64,000 nucleotides of DNA from Rhytidiadelphus loreus (Eukaryota; Streptophyta; Bryopsida; Hypnales; Hylocomiaceae), in the NCBI GenBank assembly GCA_947034895.1, contig OX344763.1:56295025-56359024 (forward strand), in the 5' to 3' direction. Made by a program: the position numbers and the translations under genes. Position 1 is the stretch's first letter, and every line of letters starts with the position of its first letter. Below are positions 1 through 11,550 of the stretch, piece after piece. The notes under the pieces are model-generated. The model was not told where the DNA came from. It saw nothing but the letters and a program-made list of their open reading frames with translations, and did not search any database.

Positions 1-1507
1 GTAAAACATGTTTGTGGAAGGTGCATTTATTCCTACAGTCATGCATTCAAAACAATATGCACGTTTCGGTGGTCACTTTCAATGATTTTGTGCGTGAAAC
101 TAAAAATTGCGGCAACGGTCTTGCCCTGTACTTTAATGACTGTCCAATAAAATATAATGTTATGGTAATTCAATTAAAGAAAATGGTAAAACATGTTTGT
201 GCAAGTTGCATTTATTCCTAAACTCATGCATTCAAAACAATATGCACGTTTGGGTGGTCACTTTGAATGATTTTGTGTGTGAAACTAAAAATTGGGGCAA
301 CGTTCTTGCCTTGTACTTTAATGACTGTTCAAAAAAATTTAATGTCATGGAAATTCACGTAAAGAAAATAGTTAAACATGTTTGTGCAAGTTGCATTTAT
401 TTCTAAACTCATGCATTCAAAACTATATGCACGTTTGGGTGGTGACTTTGAATGATTTTGTGCGTGAAACTAAAAATTGGGGCAATGTTTCTGGCTTGAA
501 CTTTAATGACTGTCCAGAAAAATATAATGTTATGGTAATTCAATTAAAGGAAATGGTAAAACATATTTGTGCAAGTTGCATTTATTCCTGAACTCATGCA
601 TTCAAAACAATATGCACGTGTGGGTGGTCACTGTCAATGATTTTGAAGGTGAAACTAAAAATTGGGGCAACGTTCTTGCCTTGTACTTTAATGACTGTCC
701 AAAAAAATATAATGTCACGGATATTCACGTAAAGAAAATGATAAAACATGTTTGTGCAAGGTGCATTTATTCCTACACTCATGCATTCAAAACAATATGC
801 ACGTTTGGGTGGTCACTTTGAATGATTTTGTGCGTGAAACTAAAAATTGGGGCAACGGTTTTGCCCTGTACTTTAAAGACTGTCCAATAAAATATAATGT
901 TATGGTAATTCAATTAGAGAAAATGGTAAAACATGTTTGTGCAAGTTGCATTTATTCCTAAACTCATGCTTTCAAAACAATATGCACGTTTGGGTGGTCA
1001 CTTTGAATGATTTTGTGCGTGAAACTAAAAATTGGGGCAACGTTCTTGCCTTGTACTTTAATGACTGTCCAAAAAAACATAATGTCATGGAAATTCACAT
1101 AAAGAAAATGGTAAAACATGTTTGTGCAAGTTGCATTTATTCCTAAACTCATGCTTTCAAAACAATATGCACGTTTGGGTGGTTACTTTGAATGATTTTG
1201 TGGGTGAAACTAAGAATTGGGGCAACGGTCTTGCCTTGTATTTTAATGACTGTCCAAAAAAACATAATGTCATGGAAATTCACGTAAAGAAAATGGTAAA
1301 ACATGTTTGTGCACGTTGCATTTATTCCTAAACTCATGCATTCAAAACAATATGCACGTTTGGGTGGTCACTTTGAATGATTTTGTGGGTGAAACTAAAA
1401 ATTGGGCAACGGTCTAGCCTTGTACTTTAATGATCGTCCAATAAAATATAATGTCATGAAAATTCACGTAAAGAAAATGGTAAAACATGTTGCGCAAGTT
1501 GCAATTA
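1..1507. repeat. 185-bp tandem satellite, about 8 copies
   Basis: The motif GTAAAACATG recurs at 1, 186, 371 (as GTTAAACATG), 556, 741 (as ATAAAACATG), 926, 1111, 1296 and 1480, an exact 185-bp period until a one-base deletion in the last copy. Copies alternate between two variants in the second half of the unit (one resembling GTTATGGTAATTCAATTA, one resembling GTCATGGAAATTCACGTA), giving a 370-bp dimer for six copies and then two B-type copies. Each unit carries a 69-codon open frame, but the frame tracks the period and is not a gene. The array begins outside the window. The unit length is typical of plant satellite DNA. Confidence 0.95.
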
Positions 1508-2264
1508 TCTGAAAACTTTTGAATTCATTGTGCGATTTCTTTCATTGGTGCTTATTGTGACCTTGTATGTTAAATTATAATTTAGGGGTATGAATCGGTC
1601 ATTGTACATTATACCCTAAACTGTCAGCCCCCAAACAACCTCAAATCTAAATATGAAATTCATGTGTAACGCTACTACGTGAAAACTTAGTGACTTGACT
1701 ACAAAACCCGTGTAGTAATAGTTACAATGATGCGAAATGAATGATGTTTGTTAGATGACATTATTTAATGTTACATAGAATTCTAAAACTGAAATTGATT
1801 TATGAAGTCTCGAACCAATTAGCTTTTTAATTGTCATAATAACGTTGTTGCCTCCGTCACACGAAAGTTAAATATTTGCTACTGCTTCTCTGATTTGTTA
1901 AATCTCATTGTATACAAACAATAGTGAAGTTAGTCATGAACCCTCCCAGCCTCGTGCAGTGCATCTTTACAGTAAAACATACAAAGCATGTAAAGAATGA
2001 TTTTCGGTTCATGAAAGATTGACCAAAAAACAATCCCTGCAAGAGAGAAGTGCAACTGTGCGTCTCACTTCCAAATTTGGTGTCAGAAGTAAATGATTTC
2101 TAGAGTATTATGACATTCAACGAAGGTTTACTGTTTTATGATCATAAGGTTAACTAAAGAAAAAGGACTCAGTGACCCACAATTTTATGCTTCCAGCTAT
2201 GCATTGTATTATTACTTGATTGCATTAAAGTTTTTTTGTATCTTCCAAAAGATTAGTGTAGGAC
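1508..2264. other. non-coding stretch, nothing recognised
   Basis: AT-rich sequence after the satellite. I see no convincing exon, RNA gene or repeat here. Confidence 0.5.
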
Positions 2265-2360
2265 TGGACAAGTCCGGGTATTCGGACATGTCCGGGTATG
2301 GCAGACAGGTCTGGGTATAGCAGACAGGTCCGGGTATACGCAACTCCAGCATGTCCGGGC
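2265..2360. repeat. short tandem repeat of about 20 bp
   Basis: Four to five degenerate units built on GACAGGTCCGGGTAT follow one another, for example GACAAGTCCGGGTAT, GACATGTCCGGGTAT and GACAGGTCTGGGTAT. It sits just upstream of the GC-rich leader-like stretch. Confidence 0.7.
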
Positions 2361-2368
2361 AGTGACGG

Positions 2369-2670
2369 AGCTAGGGTTTCTTGATTTCGCGCGCATTGTT
2401 TTGATGCGGTTGTTTGTTTTCCTTTCCCTTGCGTTGTAGTAAACCGTCGTACATGCTTGCAAGCATAGGGGCTTCTGCTGGCGTTAGGGTTTGGTTTCTT
2501 TGGCGAGGCTTCTGCTGGAGGGTTTTTTTGCTGCCGTTAGGGTTAGATTTCTTGGCGGGGCTTCTTCTTGTGTTAGGGTTTCGTTTTGGGGCGGGGCTTC
2601 TGTTGGAGGGGCCTTCTGTTGGAGGGGGGCTTTTCAAACCACGCGCCGGAAGCGTTAGGGTGAGATTCAG
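2369..2670 (+). repeat. GC-rich stretch with telo-box-like GTTAGGGTTT units
   Basis: CTAGGGTTTC, GTTAGGGTTTGG, GTTAGGGTTAGATT and GTTAGGGTTTCG recur between GGGGCTTCTGYTGG blocks. Short AGGGTTT elements are common in plant promoters and 5' leaders, so this may be the leader of the possible exon at 3185-3332. The units are also consistent with a simple degenerate minisatellite. The open frames on both strands here follow the repeats and are not supported as genes. Confidence 0.4.
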
Positions 2671-3184
2671 GCGGTGAGGCGCTTGCCAACGGTCTTCACG
2701 GAGTGAGATTGAGTTCGGGTTCGTGACATTGAGGAGCTTCCGGACGGTCTTCATGGAGCGAGATTGAGGAGGCTCGGCCGACTTCAGTAAGTGGTAATGT
2801 ACTTCAATTCTTGGGTGCTGGGGTTTGTTGCATTTGCTGCGTGTTTGGTTTCCTAGAAAGGCGCTGATTGTTTCCTTCCTGGGCGCTGCATGTTTGGTTT
2901 CCGGGTTTTGTTGCACTTGTTGGGCACGTATGCTGGACGTTGAGGCGATTGGGGTGGTTTGTTGTCTTCACATTTGTAGGAGTGTGGAAGCTTCAACAAA
3001 TTTGGTTGATCAAACCTGCGTTTCCGGATGCGACGTTATGTACTTTGAGAATTTTTATTTAACCATGATGTGGAACAGGAGTGTGAGGATCAACAAGAAT
3101 ACACCTTAAGATTCAACTGAATGGCTTGTGTGTGATTTCGCAGCGGAGGATTTGGTGATTGGTGTTTGGTGTGATGTCTTGGTT

Positions 3185-3332
3185 TAGGGTTTAGAATTTT
3201 CCTCAGGGAGGAATCGACTGCGGATGGTCTTGTAGAGCGCACCATTCCACTTGCGACTTATTTGACAGCACTTTGAGTGAAGAAGACAAAGCCGCCGCCA
3301 AGATTCAACAACGCTTCCTCCGCAATCCCTTG
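3185..3332 (+). CDS. possible exon ending at a consensus 5' splice site
   Basis: One frame reads through about 45 codons and ends ...LSEEDKAAAKIQQRFLRNPL directly before GTAAGT at 3333. The composition (acidic then basic, alanine/lysine rich) is protein-like, unlike the flanking DNA. A second frame in the first half (ending ...VERTIPLATYLTAL) is equally protein-like, so a frameshift between the halves is possible. I do not recognise the product. It could be the first exon of locus 1, whose first visible exon begins after an acceptor at 4546, but this is not shown. Confidence 0.25.
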
Positions 3333-4017
3333 GTAAGTAACGACGTTTATAACCTAATTTCTGTGTTTCTGTAAAGGTGACAACCAAGCATTTGATTTGG
3401 AGAGAGGACAATGTTAGATTTCATGATCTTGAATGTTCTTCTTCAGCATTACATTGTCCTTTTTTTGGAACCTTGCTTGCATGAGCATATTGAACATATC
3501 CAACCACTGAGGTGATGTACTGATGTACTACAGAACTGAACGAGGGTCACCTGAGTCGGAAATTTAGTGGTTCTGAAATTTTTGTGACTTAGTGAATGTG
3601 TGAGTTTAGGTATTCGTTGTTTTGAAATGTCTATGAGTTTGTGAATGTGTGATTCTTACAAGTGTGTGAGTTTCTTTGTAAATTTGAAGCTGTTATTTGC
3701 AAATGTTGTGCGTACTTGGCAATTGCGCAAGTGCTCATGTGAGCTTCTGTCTGTCTGAATTCAACAATTCCTTGCAAATGTTGAGTGATTAATTTGTTGT
3801 TCATCTTGACAATGTTGCAGGATTTGGAGTTCCATTTGTCTTCTGCGTTTTAGGATTTTGACAGTTAAGGTTTTTTGGTTCTGAAATTTGCAAGTGAGTT
3901 TCAATTCGCAATTCTCTAGCAACTGTATAGGCTCTCACTTCGGGTAGTGGACTTGGGGTTCAATGTCCAAGGTTCAGCTTGGCATTTAGGGTCTCCATTT
4001 AGGTTCTCACTTTGGGT

Positions 4018-4090
4018 TCAGGGTTTCAGGTTCAACGATTAGGTTTTAGGGTTTAGCGATCAGGGTTTAGGGTTTAGGTCGAAACCCTAA
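4018..4090. repeat. degenerate interstitial TTTAGGG tract
   Basis: GGTTTAGGG and close variants repeat several times, then the last unit is inverted as GAAACCCTAA. It resembles the plant telomere repeat but is too short and degenerate to be a telomere. Confidence 0.6.
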
Positions 4091-4160
4091 TTAAAACAGA
4101 GAACTCAATGCAAGAGTCACTACTAAACCCGACCAAAAAACCGAGTCCAGTAATTGCAGT

Positions 4161-4506
4161 TCAGCTCGATCCGAGCTGATCTGCTGCAACAATTCTGTAC
4201 TCACATTCCCCTCCTGACCAAGTATCAATTAAATAAATAAAAATAAACCAAGCAGATCAGCTCGAGTCGAGCTCACCCGCAGCAACAAGTCAGCGTTAAA
4301 TTTCCCGAAATATTAATGCACAAAGTATAATGTTTTCAAACAAAACCGGTTAAACAATCAACCATGCGAATCAGTTCGATTCGAGCTGATCCGCTAACCA
4401 ACATACATACTACCAAACCAAACATATCATAATGAAATTGGACAGTCCTACTCGTTCGGAAATTAACAGATGCCTTAAAATAATGGATCAGCTCGAGTCG
4501 AGCTGA
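4161..4506. repeat. four copies of a 19-bp palindrome
   Basis: Copies lie at 4161-4179, 4257-4275, 4371-4389 and 4488-4506. The consensus is TCARYTCGANTCGARYTGA, with arms TCAGCTCG and CGAGCTGA around a 3-bp centre. Spacing is about 96, 114 and 117 bp. All lie in the intron-like DNA just upstream of the ParB-like exon. Further copies are listed separately at 6008, 6087, 7566, 8740, 12896, 28879, 29197 and from 63715 on. Confidence 0.85.
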
Positions 4507-4546
4507 ATCACAATTGTCACTAATTATTTGCAAATGAATATGCAGG

Positions 4547-7480
4547 ATGGAAGATCAGCTTGAGAGCTTGAACATGTACTTCTAGAAATCAGAAGTTCAG
4601 TTCTCCGAAGAATGCGAAGGACTAGACGAAATCCTTATTGAAGGCGAATACTGGGAATTTAAAGAACCCGAAAGAGTTGAATCCTGGAGTCTTTCCATGG
4701 TTCCGTTTACAAATTTGATAATCTTCTCCTACAAATTCAAGAACGCCCAGGTCTTCATCCAGTTGTCGTTCGAGGAGAAAGTCAAAGATGTTGAAGTTGA
4801 TGCCCATCCAATAATAAAAATTAAGTGCGTCATTGCTAAACCGGGGATCCCAAGTGCCGAGCAATACCACTTCACAATATGTATTAATTCTCTCCTCGTT
4901 CCATTTTCCATGACCCCCTTCCTTCAGAGCCTTGAGCCTACTCCATTTAGTGATGAGATAAAGGAGCTGGAAAAGAAAATTGATAGAAGGGAATATCAGA
5001 ACGCTGACGGGACACCCCTGAACGGAAAAAGGTTGTGCTCTAAAATTCGAGCGCTATTCAATGACTTCAACACTTTGAAGGGGAAGCTAGAAATGCAGAC
5101 AGCTTTGAATAAACCACGGTCTGTATCAATTGACATAGTCAGCGGAGGTGGCAGTGAAGCCTCTCGCAGGAACGCTCCCCAAGCATTTGGTTCCGGTCGT
5201 GGGAAGAGGAAATCCTTGGCACAGGAGAGGCCACCACCGCGAAAAAGCGGAAAGAGAAATGAGGTGTCTTCGTCAACGACCAAGCCATTGGAGAGAGCTT
5301 TAGATCAATCTGGACTGGCTGAGGGAAGTTATGTAGAAGAAATGATGAATGTCCCTCACTCCCGAGCCACAGACAGGAAACCAGACTATAAGCTTGTGAG
5401 CAAAGTATAGAAGCGCTTCTGGACAACCTGTGAGGACGTATATGTCTTCAAGGTGGACGACAAGAAGGAAATACCGATCGAACAACTTATTGGAGCTCCG
5501 GCCACATTCAATATTCGATCGAAGGAGAACCGACTTGTCGAGGATATGGTAACATACTTGGTCAACATGCTAGACATGTCGACGAAGCAAACACTATGTG
5601 TTATGCCAGTAGGCGTCAGCATTAAGCCAACAAGCTGGGATGAAATCAAAAAAAGAAAGTTCTACATAATAAATGGACAGCACAGTGTAGATGCGAGCAA
5701 ACAAATTGTCTCAGAGAATAGTGATTTTCCTGATGACATCAAAGACCAATTTCGGAAATGGAACTGTTTCATTGTTTGGTCCACCAACGGGGAGAAACTT
5801 CGAAATATCTCGGCCTACTACAACCGGGTCAACCATTTCGTCGCAGCTAAGCCGTCGTGGGCAACTAACATACTGGGCGCACGCATAGTGTGGATGGAGA
5901 TGGGGAGTCCGAAGAATCCCGTGCAAGCTCAGTCCGTGGGAACAGTCACAGCAACGAGACGGACAGTTGAGAACTTTCGTAACGCAGCAAAATTCCATGT
6001 ATGTACATCAGCTCGATTTGAACTGAAATGCCTTCCTTCAATCTTCTTGAATTGGTTGAATAAAAAAATTCCAAATTGATTGCAAATCAGATCGACTCGA
6101 GCTAATATGCAATTGCTGATCCCCTTCCTCATTGTTTGCAGGAGTTTGAAAAGGCTATATACGTTCGGTTCTCCTTGATCGACGTCAACAAGAATTTACA
6201 AATTTACAAGAAGAAAGGCAAGGAGGAGAAGCTAAAACTCACAAATGAGTTAAAGTTGATAACAACTCCAGAAGACGTCTATAAACTCTGGAGCAATGTT
6301 ATCACAAATGCCGCGCATGGAGAGCTCATCAACGCGGACACTGAGAAGCAGTTCAACGCAAGGACAGATTGGAATCCCGAGAACTGTATGTTGACGAGAG
6401 AATTCTTTAAGTTTCTCGGGAATTTGAGTTATGATGAACTTGGGAAGCTCGCAATGCATATTCTTAACCAATCTAGTGGGAAGCGCAATCTACCATATCC
6501 GAAGGTGACTATCAAGGCGATCTCATCGATCCTAGATAGTTGCTATACAACAAAAGAGTGGGCAGAGCGGCGGAAACGGAAGCATTTAGTCAAGAAGGAA
6601 TTGCATACAATCAACCCAGATCTCGGTCTACTCAACGCCAAAAATGAAATAATAACTGAAAATTGGAAGGCGTTCAAGAAGGACTGGTGTGTTACAAAAG
6701 CCACCATGGACGTTCTTCTTGACTGGCCTGGAGAGGCGTACTTTGCTTAAGCAAAGCAAGTCAGATCGAAGAACAAGAGCTGTGCAGAACTATCGGAGCA
6801 CGCCTATGAGTTCTTCAAGGTCTTCCTAGAGCACAAGAAGAACTTTGTTAAGCCCACGGCAGCTGGATACTACCGAACGTACGAAACCGAGAAGAATACT
6901 CACTCGGATTGGATGAAGTACGCCTGGGTATCGGATACACCGAGGAGAATGGCCCTCGGTGTGATTGATTTTAGGAACTTGCCTGGGATTGAGAAGAAGG
7001 AGAAATCAACAGTCGATAATCCTTTCTTCATCGAAGTTATTACATCTTTGTGCAAAGCAAAGAAACCGACATTCGAGGAAGTTCCGTCGTGGCTCTTCAT
7101 CTGCGCAGGCTCAAATACTTAGCTTCGTAGAATCGAACGAAGTCTTGAGCTCATATACTGCTGACTTTGCAATGTATAGCGCGGGCAAGCACGATAGATT
7201 GTGCAATCTTCTAGTGTCAAAGACGCCGAAGAAAGTGTTGCTCCTATTCTTACAATACACAAGCAATACGAATCCTATTGAAATTCCAGAAGAGTTTGGT
7301 TGCCCTGAAACAGCTCGCTACATGAAGGCAAGGGCTTACAGCGAGCTTGAGTACCGTATTTACAATACGGAATTACGCATGGAATTTTATTTATGGCTCA
7401 TTAAGAAGTTTTGCAATCCTGGCATGTGCGTATTCTCAGGATTTGCAGGTGGAAAATTTACATGCGCTGCTATGATATGA
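4547..7480 (+). pseudogene. locus 1: ParB-like domain plus DNA methyltransferase-like protein, decayed
   Basis: The first exon follows an acceptor (TGCAG) at 4546 and reads in one frame to 5998. The second runs from 6142 in the same phase. In-frame stops are TAG 4583 (codon 13), TAG 5408 (codon 288) and TAA 6748 (about codon 687), and a frameshift near 7100 moves the frame. Codons 300-400 look like a ParB N-terminal domain: an EIPIEQLIGAP segment, then FYIINGQHSVDASKQIV around codon 372, in the position of the ParB-type DGxxR/DGQHR motif. A basic, serine-rich linker precedes it. The C-terminus has NPGMCVFSGFAGGKFTCAAM (about 7408-7470), like motif I (AdoMet-binding FxGxG) of amino-methyltransferases. 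A clear DPPY-type motif was not found. No GT donor follows the final stop, so the end is uncertain. The same architecture recurs at 44141-48834. Function is inferred from motifs only. Confidence 0.6.
5999..6141 (+). other. intron of locus 1 carrying two palindromes
   Basis: It begins GTATGT after a complete His codon and ends TTTGCAG before GAG TTT, phase 0 on both sides. Two divergent palindrome copies lie inside, at 6008-6026 (TCAGCTCGATTTGAACTGA) and 6087-6105 (TCAGATCGACTCGAGCTAA). They occupy about a quarter of this 143-bp intron. Confidence 0.75.
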
Positions 7481-7635
7481 ACTAGTCCCAAAATAATGGT
7501 CGCAACCAATTCATTCATCGTGATTGTATTGACTTATGATCATTTTTGTTCTTTCATGTGTATGATCAGTTCAACTCGAGTTGATTCGTTACTTGATTCT
7601 ACCCTTCGTCTAACATTTAGTGTTCGGTTGTACAG
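7481..7635 (+). other. spacer or intron with one palindrome
   Basis: It ends in TTGTACAG before the ATG at 7636, an acceptor-like end. At 7566-7584 is TCAGTTCAACTCGAGTTGA, containing a perfect 14-bp palindrome at 7571-7584. No coding sequence seen. Confidence 0.5.
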
Positions 7636-8715
7636 ATGAGTTCGGTTGATATTTTCGCATCAGGTCCATCTGAGCTCGGACCCTGGTGGCAAGATATCTG
7701 TACCAAGGCCTTGACTTTAGACAAGTCGGACCTCTTGGAGAGTGGATACCTTGTGAAATCTTCAATCGTCCCTCCAGGATTACAGACCCCTTCATCGTCA
7801 CGGTGTATACTGCGATCCAGTCAGGAGTCGCCTCGCACTCACCTAAGGAGGCCGCCTACTCCAGTAGTCGACAGTGTTGAGGAGTTATCCTCAGACGACG
7901 CAGATGATGGAGAAGACATTGATTTGATGGAAGTTGAGCGGTTAGATGACATGCCGACGCCAACAAGTCGCATGTTTGGTGATGTCCCAGGATCATCTGG
8001 TTCGTCGATGCTGCCGCCCTCGTCACAGACTCCATCTGGGGCTGCACAAAAGAGAAGGAAATGAGATACCATGGCAAGCGTCGTACAGCAGATGGCGGAT
8101 ATGAACCAGAGGAATAACGAGACCATCGCAAGAATGCAGGAACAGAATGAGTTGTCGTAGAAGCGAACTGAGCTCGCTATTGCGACATTGCGAGCCGAAC
8201 AAGCCGAACAGCGGGAACTCAATATGCAAATGCATAAGAATACGTAGCAGTGGATGCAGAACGAGTCTCAGACGAACAAGGACTTCTTTCAGGCCCTATT
8301 GACAGGAAAAGTGATTTCACCATTAGCGTCAATTGCTCCGCCGGAGTCGTCAACACAGTTGTTGCTTCGGGAACATCCAACTACGTCCAACGTCAGCGGA
8401 GCATCAAGCCATCCGGTGCCGCTGAGCCAACGTCCTCCTTTACCTGCCGATGCACCTCAGTCTCCACCTTGTCCTCTATCAGGTGATCCGTCGGCGTTGG
8501 CTGCTATATCTCCACCTCTTCCTCCTACGGATGATCCATCGGCGTCGGCTGCTACACTTGACTCTCCGTCAGATGAGCCCCTTGGTGGATTGGAAGTGGT
8601 GTCATCATCAGTGGATGTTGCCATTGGGCACAACCTGACCTTGGATGCTTCCGACGTGGAAGTTGGAAGTGGTGTGCAACCCGCCGATGATCCACCAACA
8701 GGTTGTGCCCAATGA
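7636..8715 (+). pseudogene. acidic, proline/serine-rich protein with glutamine-rich helix, broken
   Basis: One frame continues from the ATG after an acceptor to TGA 8713, interrupted by TGA 8062, TAG near 8158 and TAG near 8245. The first third contains an acidic stretch (SSDDADDGEDIDLMEVE). The middle is a charged, glutamine-rich helix of coiled-coil type (NETIARMQEQNEL, TLRAEQAEQRELNMQMHK). The last third is low-complexity Pro/Ser/Ala. Stops fall at positions easily explained by CAG to TAG and CGA to TGA changes. It may be the C-terminal part of the preceding methyltransferase-like gene or a separate gene. I do not recognise it. Confidence 0.45.
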
Positions 8716-8940
8716 TCACCCGTGCATTGTTTTGTAGTTTCAGCTCGAATCGAGCTAATTTGAGTGGTTGTGCGGCAGGTGTAGATATAGCATTCATTTT
8801 TGGCGGACCACCATGCCCAAGGGTTGTCGGTCCTAGAGTTCAGATGTTTTGATCTCAATTTTGTATCTTGGAACTCATTTTAAGAGCATGTAATATATGA
8901 TTTTCTCACGGACCGTTATGTACTCTATGTTCAATGGCAG
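8716..8940 (+). other. spacer or intron with one palindrome
   Basis: TCAGCTCGAATCGAGCTAA lies at 8740-8758. The stretch ends ATGGCAG at 8940, usable either as an acceptor or as a start codon (ATG 8934) for the following exon. No other coding signal seen. Confidence 0.45.
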
Positions 8941-9706
8941 GCCCTCTGAATCTTCCAATTGTGAATGATATTTGTCAATCCCCCTGCATTCACACTTGTA
9001 TGCAAGTACCACCAATCATCAATGACATCTCTGCACCCACTAACTGCTCCAATGAACATATCGCCCAAGCCTCTGATTTGGGTACTGCACCTGCTAGACT
9101 TGTAGATGCGGATCACTCATCGGATGCCACGGAGAGAAAGGTACAATAAGTCTCTTACAATTATATCTGATCCTAGGATATTTCGGCATCGCGTTTTGTT
9201 GTTGATCACCATTGATTTCTTGAATGATCTGTTTCTTCTGGACGTAATAAGCCAATATTTTGATTGTAACTGGTTCTACAATTCGTCCGTTTCCTAGCAG
9301 GAATGCGATCCTATCGTAGCTCTTGAAGGAACCTCTGAGACCATCCATCGTCCATTGAGGTCCGGGGTGGTGGAGAAGTGGGTCAACGTCGTCCTGGACC
9401 TCAATGGGATTCTATGTGTAGCCGAAGATTGGAAGTCCAAGGGGCCGGTGGCACAGTTCAACCACTACTTTGAGCCACATTCTGCGACAGTTGCCGCGAT
9501 TGTGGGGCCGAAGGCGGTGTACGTCTGGCCCAATTGCTCTACGTTTCTAATTGAATTAGAGAAGATTGCATTTATTTCAGTGTGGAGCTCCATGAAGAAA
9601 TCCACCACTGATGAGGTTTCCAAGTACCTATTCCGTGACGGAGTCATGCCCATTCATATTTTGGGACAAGACTCTTGCAAAACTGTTAAGGTCAAGGATA
9701 GGGCGG
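8941..9706 (+). pseudogene. FCP1/NIF-type HAD phosphatase, 5' part (cut by CACTA element)
   Basis: A first exon (8941-9140, or from ATG 8934) ends AAG before GTACAA. An intron 9141-9300 ends CTAGCAG. The second exon from 9301 encodes KWVNVVLDLNGILC, matching the HAD motif I of FCP1-like CTD phosphatases (DxDGT/DLNG type), then a VYVWPNCSTFLIEL segment and FISVWSSMKKSTTDE at the motif II position (Ser in WSS). The reading frame runs into the CACTA terminus at 9707 and resumes at 12475. FCP1-family proteins dephosphorylate phosphoserine on RNA polymerase II CTD or other proteins. In this copy the second Asp of the canonical DxDG is Asn, as occurs in some plant relatives, so activity is uncertain. 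Confidence 0.6.
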
Positions 9707-11490
9707 CACTACAAGAAAATGGGCAAAAATGTGACTGCAAAGAATGACTGCTTGACCAAAATGACTTAAGAATGACTTGGGCTCCCTAATTGCACCAGCG
9801 TTGTGAGAATTATTGTAGTGGAGTCATTCTGCAGTCAGGAGTGCGACTGTAGGTCGAAAAGTCCACGACGGGAAAGTTTCATCCACTGTATTTCGTTCAC
9901 AACGTCATTGACTTGTATGAACTGTAATGCAGTCATATATTATGACTGCTCGTCACTCCGATGCAACTAGAAAGTGACTTCAATGTGACTAGAAAATGAC
10001 TCCAAGAACCCCAACAACTCAATTCTAGGAAGTTACAACTTCATGTTGGAAAAAGAAAAAGAAAATAGGTAGAAAGAAAGACGTGGCTGAAAGGCAAATT
10101 TCCTTCCAAAAAGGGTTTCACTATAGCGCGACTACAAAATGAGTGAATTGTCACTACATCTTTTTGAAATAGAAACTCTAACAAAACACAATTTGAAAGG
10201 ATATTGTCATGTGCTTCCTTGATTATTAATAAATGCAATTTAGAGATGTTGTTGTATCCTTTAAAAAAATTATTTAATCTTTTTTCTCTTCCTTTCTCTT
10301 TTTTTCTTTTACATCTTCTTCTTCTTTACTTCTCTTATCTATTTCATAAATTGTAATTTTCTTCAACTTACTTTAAAAAATAATAATAATTACTCTCTTT
10401 TCAATATTTTATTATTTTTTATGTTTTTTTTAATTATTTTCCAGTTTTTACTTCTTGTAATTTTATTTTATTTATTTTTTCCTTTTTTCTTGTCTTCTTC
10501 ATTTCTTTGAAGATCTTTTATCTCTCTAATTTCTCTACTCTTTGTTTATCTTTTTAAAAGAAATAACCTTAAAAAAAGAAAATTTTCTTGTTCTTTTCTT
10601 TGAAATTGTGCATTCTTGGTGGCCTTTTTGCTTTGTTGGTATATATTATTATTTTAGTCAAGGTAAACTTCAAGGTTCATTGAAACTCCTACTAATATGG
10701 CACTATTGATTTTTGTACATTTGCATTATTGTCTTTTCATTACCTCCGTATAATTCATATGATTCAAAATTTACATTTTGAGGTCTTAAAAAACATACGC
10801 CTATCAAGTTATGGTAAGAATCTTATTTTTTGGACATACTAATTAGGTATTTATGCTTAAAACCTCCAAAGTTTGTCTATTTTGTTCATTTTGATCAATT
10901 AAGAAAACTATAAAATGAAAAAAAAATTCTTGCATGTAATGAAATCATGATGTATATTCTTGATGAATTTTTCTTGGAATTTTTATTATTTTTGGATTTA
11001 TTGAACCTATTGGTAAAAATTGCTTAATTTTGACATTTGCAAGCATATATAATGCACAACTTAATATTCAACTTATTTCTCTTTTGATTTTTCTCTCTAT
11101 TTACTTATGTTTTTTTTATTAAAACAAACTGAAAAAATTAAATTAGATTGACAATGCATAGGCCAAAAACTAAATTTTAGATGACACTTAGCACCTCTAA
11201 GAGATAGAAAACCAATTTTTCATTTCAATTTTTATAGAACTAGGTTGAAAACTTTTACAATGTCTATGTTTCATCCATTAGTTTTTGTTCACAACATTGT
11301 TAAACTTCCAATGTGGACTTAATCAATTCCATTGTAGTGGCCATAGTCAAAAGTGAGTAAACTGTGCGACTGTATTTTGACTGCAATTTCCTCTAAGTGA
11401 CTACATAATGACTTCTGTGACACTACTTTACTACTACATTAGAATCTTACAAATCCCATATCGTTTGTCTTGCCTCCTACCACCCACTTG

Positions 11491-11499
11491 TATAAAAGG
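11491..11499 (+). promoter_or_regulatory. TATA box inside the CACTA element
   Basis: TATAAAAGG follows a CA-rich stretch, a good plant TATA match, but no frame follows, only the minisatellite at 11551. It may be a relic of a transposase or captured promoter. Confidence 0.35.
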
Positions 11500-11550
11500 C
11501 TTGTCATTTGAGTTCTTTGTATTCACACACTAAGTGGCTTAAGAAGTCAT

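Larger units (their letters stand above)
3333..4546 (+). other. intron-like, non-coding stretch
   Basis: It starts with GTAAGT at 3333 and ends with TGCAG before 4547. It contains the telomere-like tract at 4018-4090 and four palindromes at 4161-4506. I see no gene in it. Whether it is a single intron is unproven. Confidence 0.35.

Noticed and set aside
12..1337. Seven 69-codon plus-strand frames and several minus-strand frames
   Set aside because: They recur every 185 bp with the satellite period and have no start context or domain. They are repeat by-products.
2371..2916. 181-codon minus-strand frame, Pro/Lys/Asn rich
   Set aside because: It is complementary to the GTTAGGGTTT repeats and has composition expected of them. 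No domain or splice support.
4161..4506. CRISPR-like array
   Set aside because: The repeats are palindromes with irregular spacing of 96-117 bp, scattered through eukaryotic introns, with no cas genes.
4547..8715. Stop codon readthrough or a variant genetic code in locus 1
   Set aside because: All three stop codons occur in frame across many genes here, alongside frameshifts and a transposon insertion. Decay explains them better.
8457..8858. 133-codon minus-strand frame
   Set aside because: It is the shadow of the Pro/Ser-rich plus-strand frame at 7636-8715, which continues through its neighbours in one frame.
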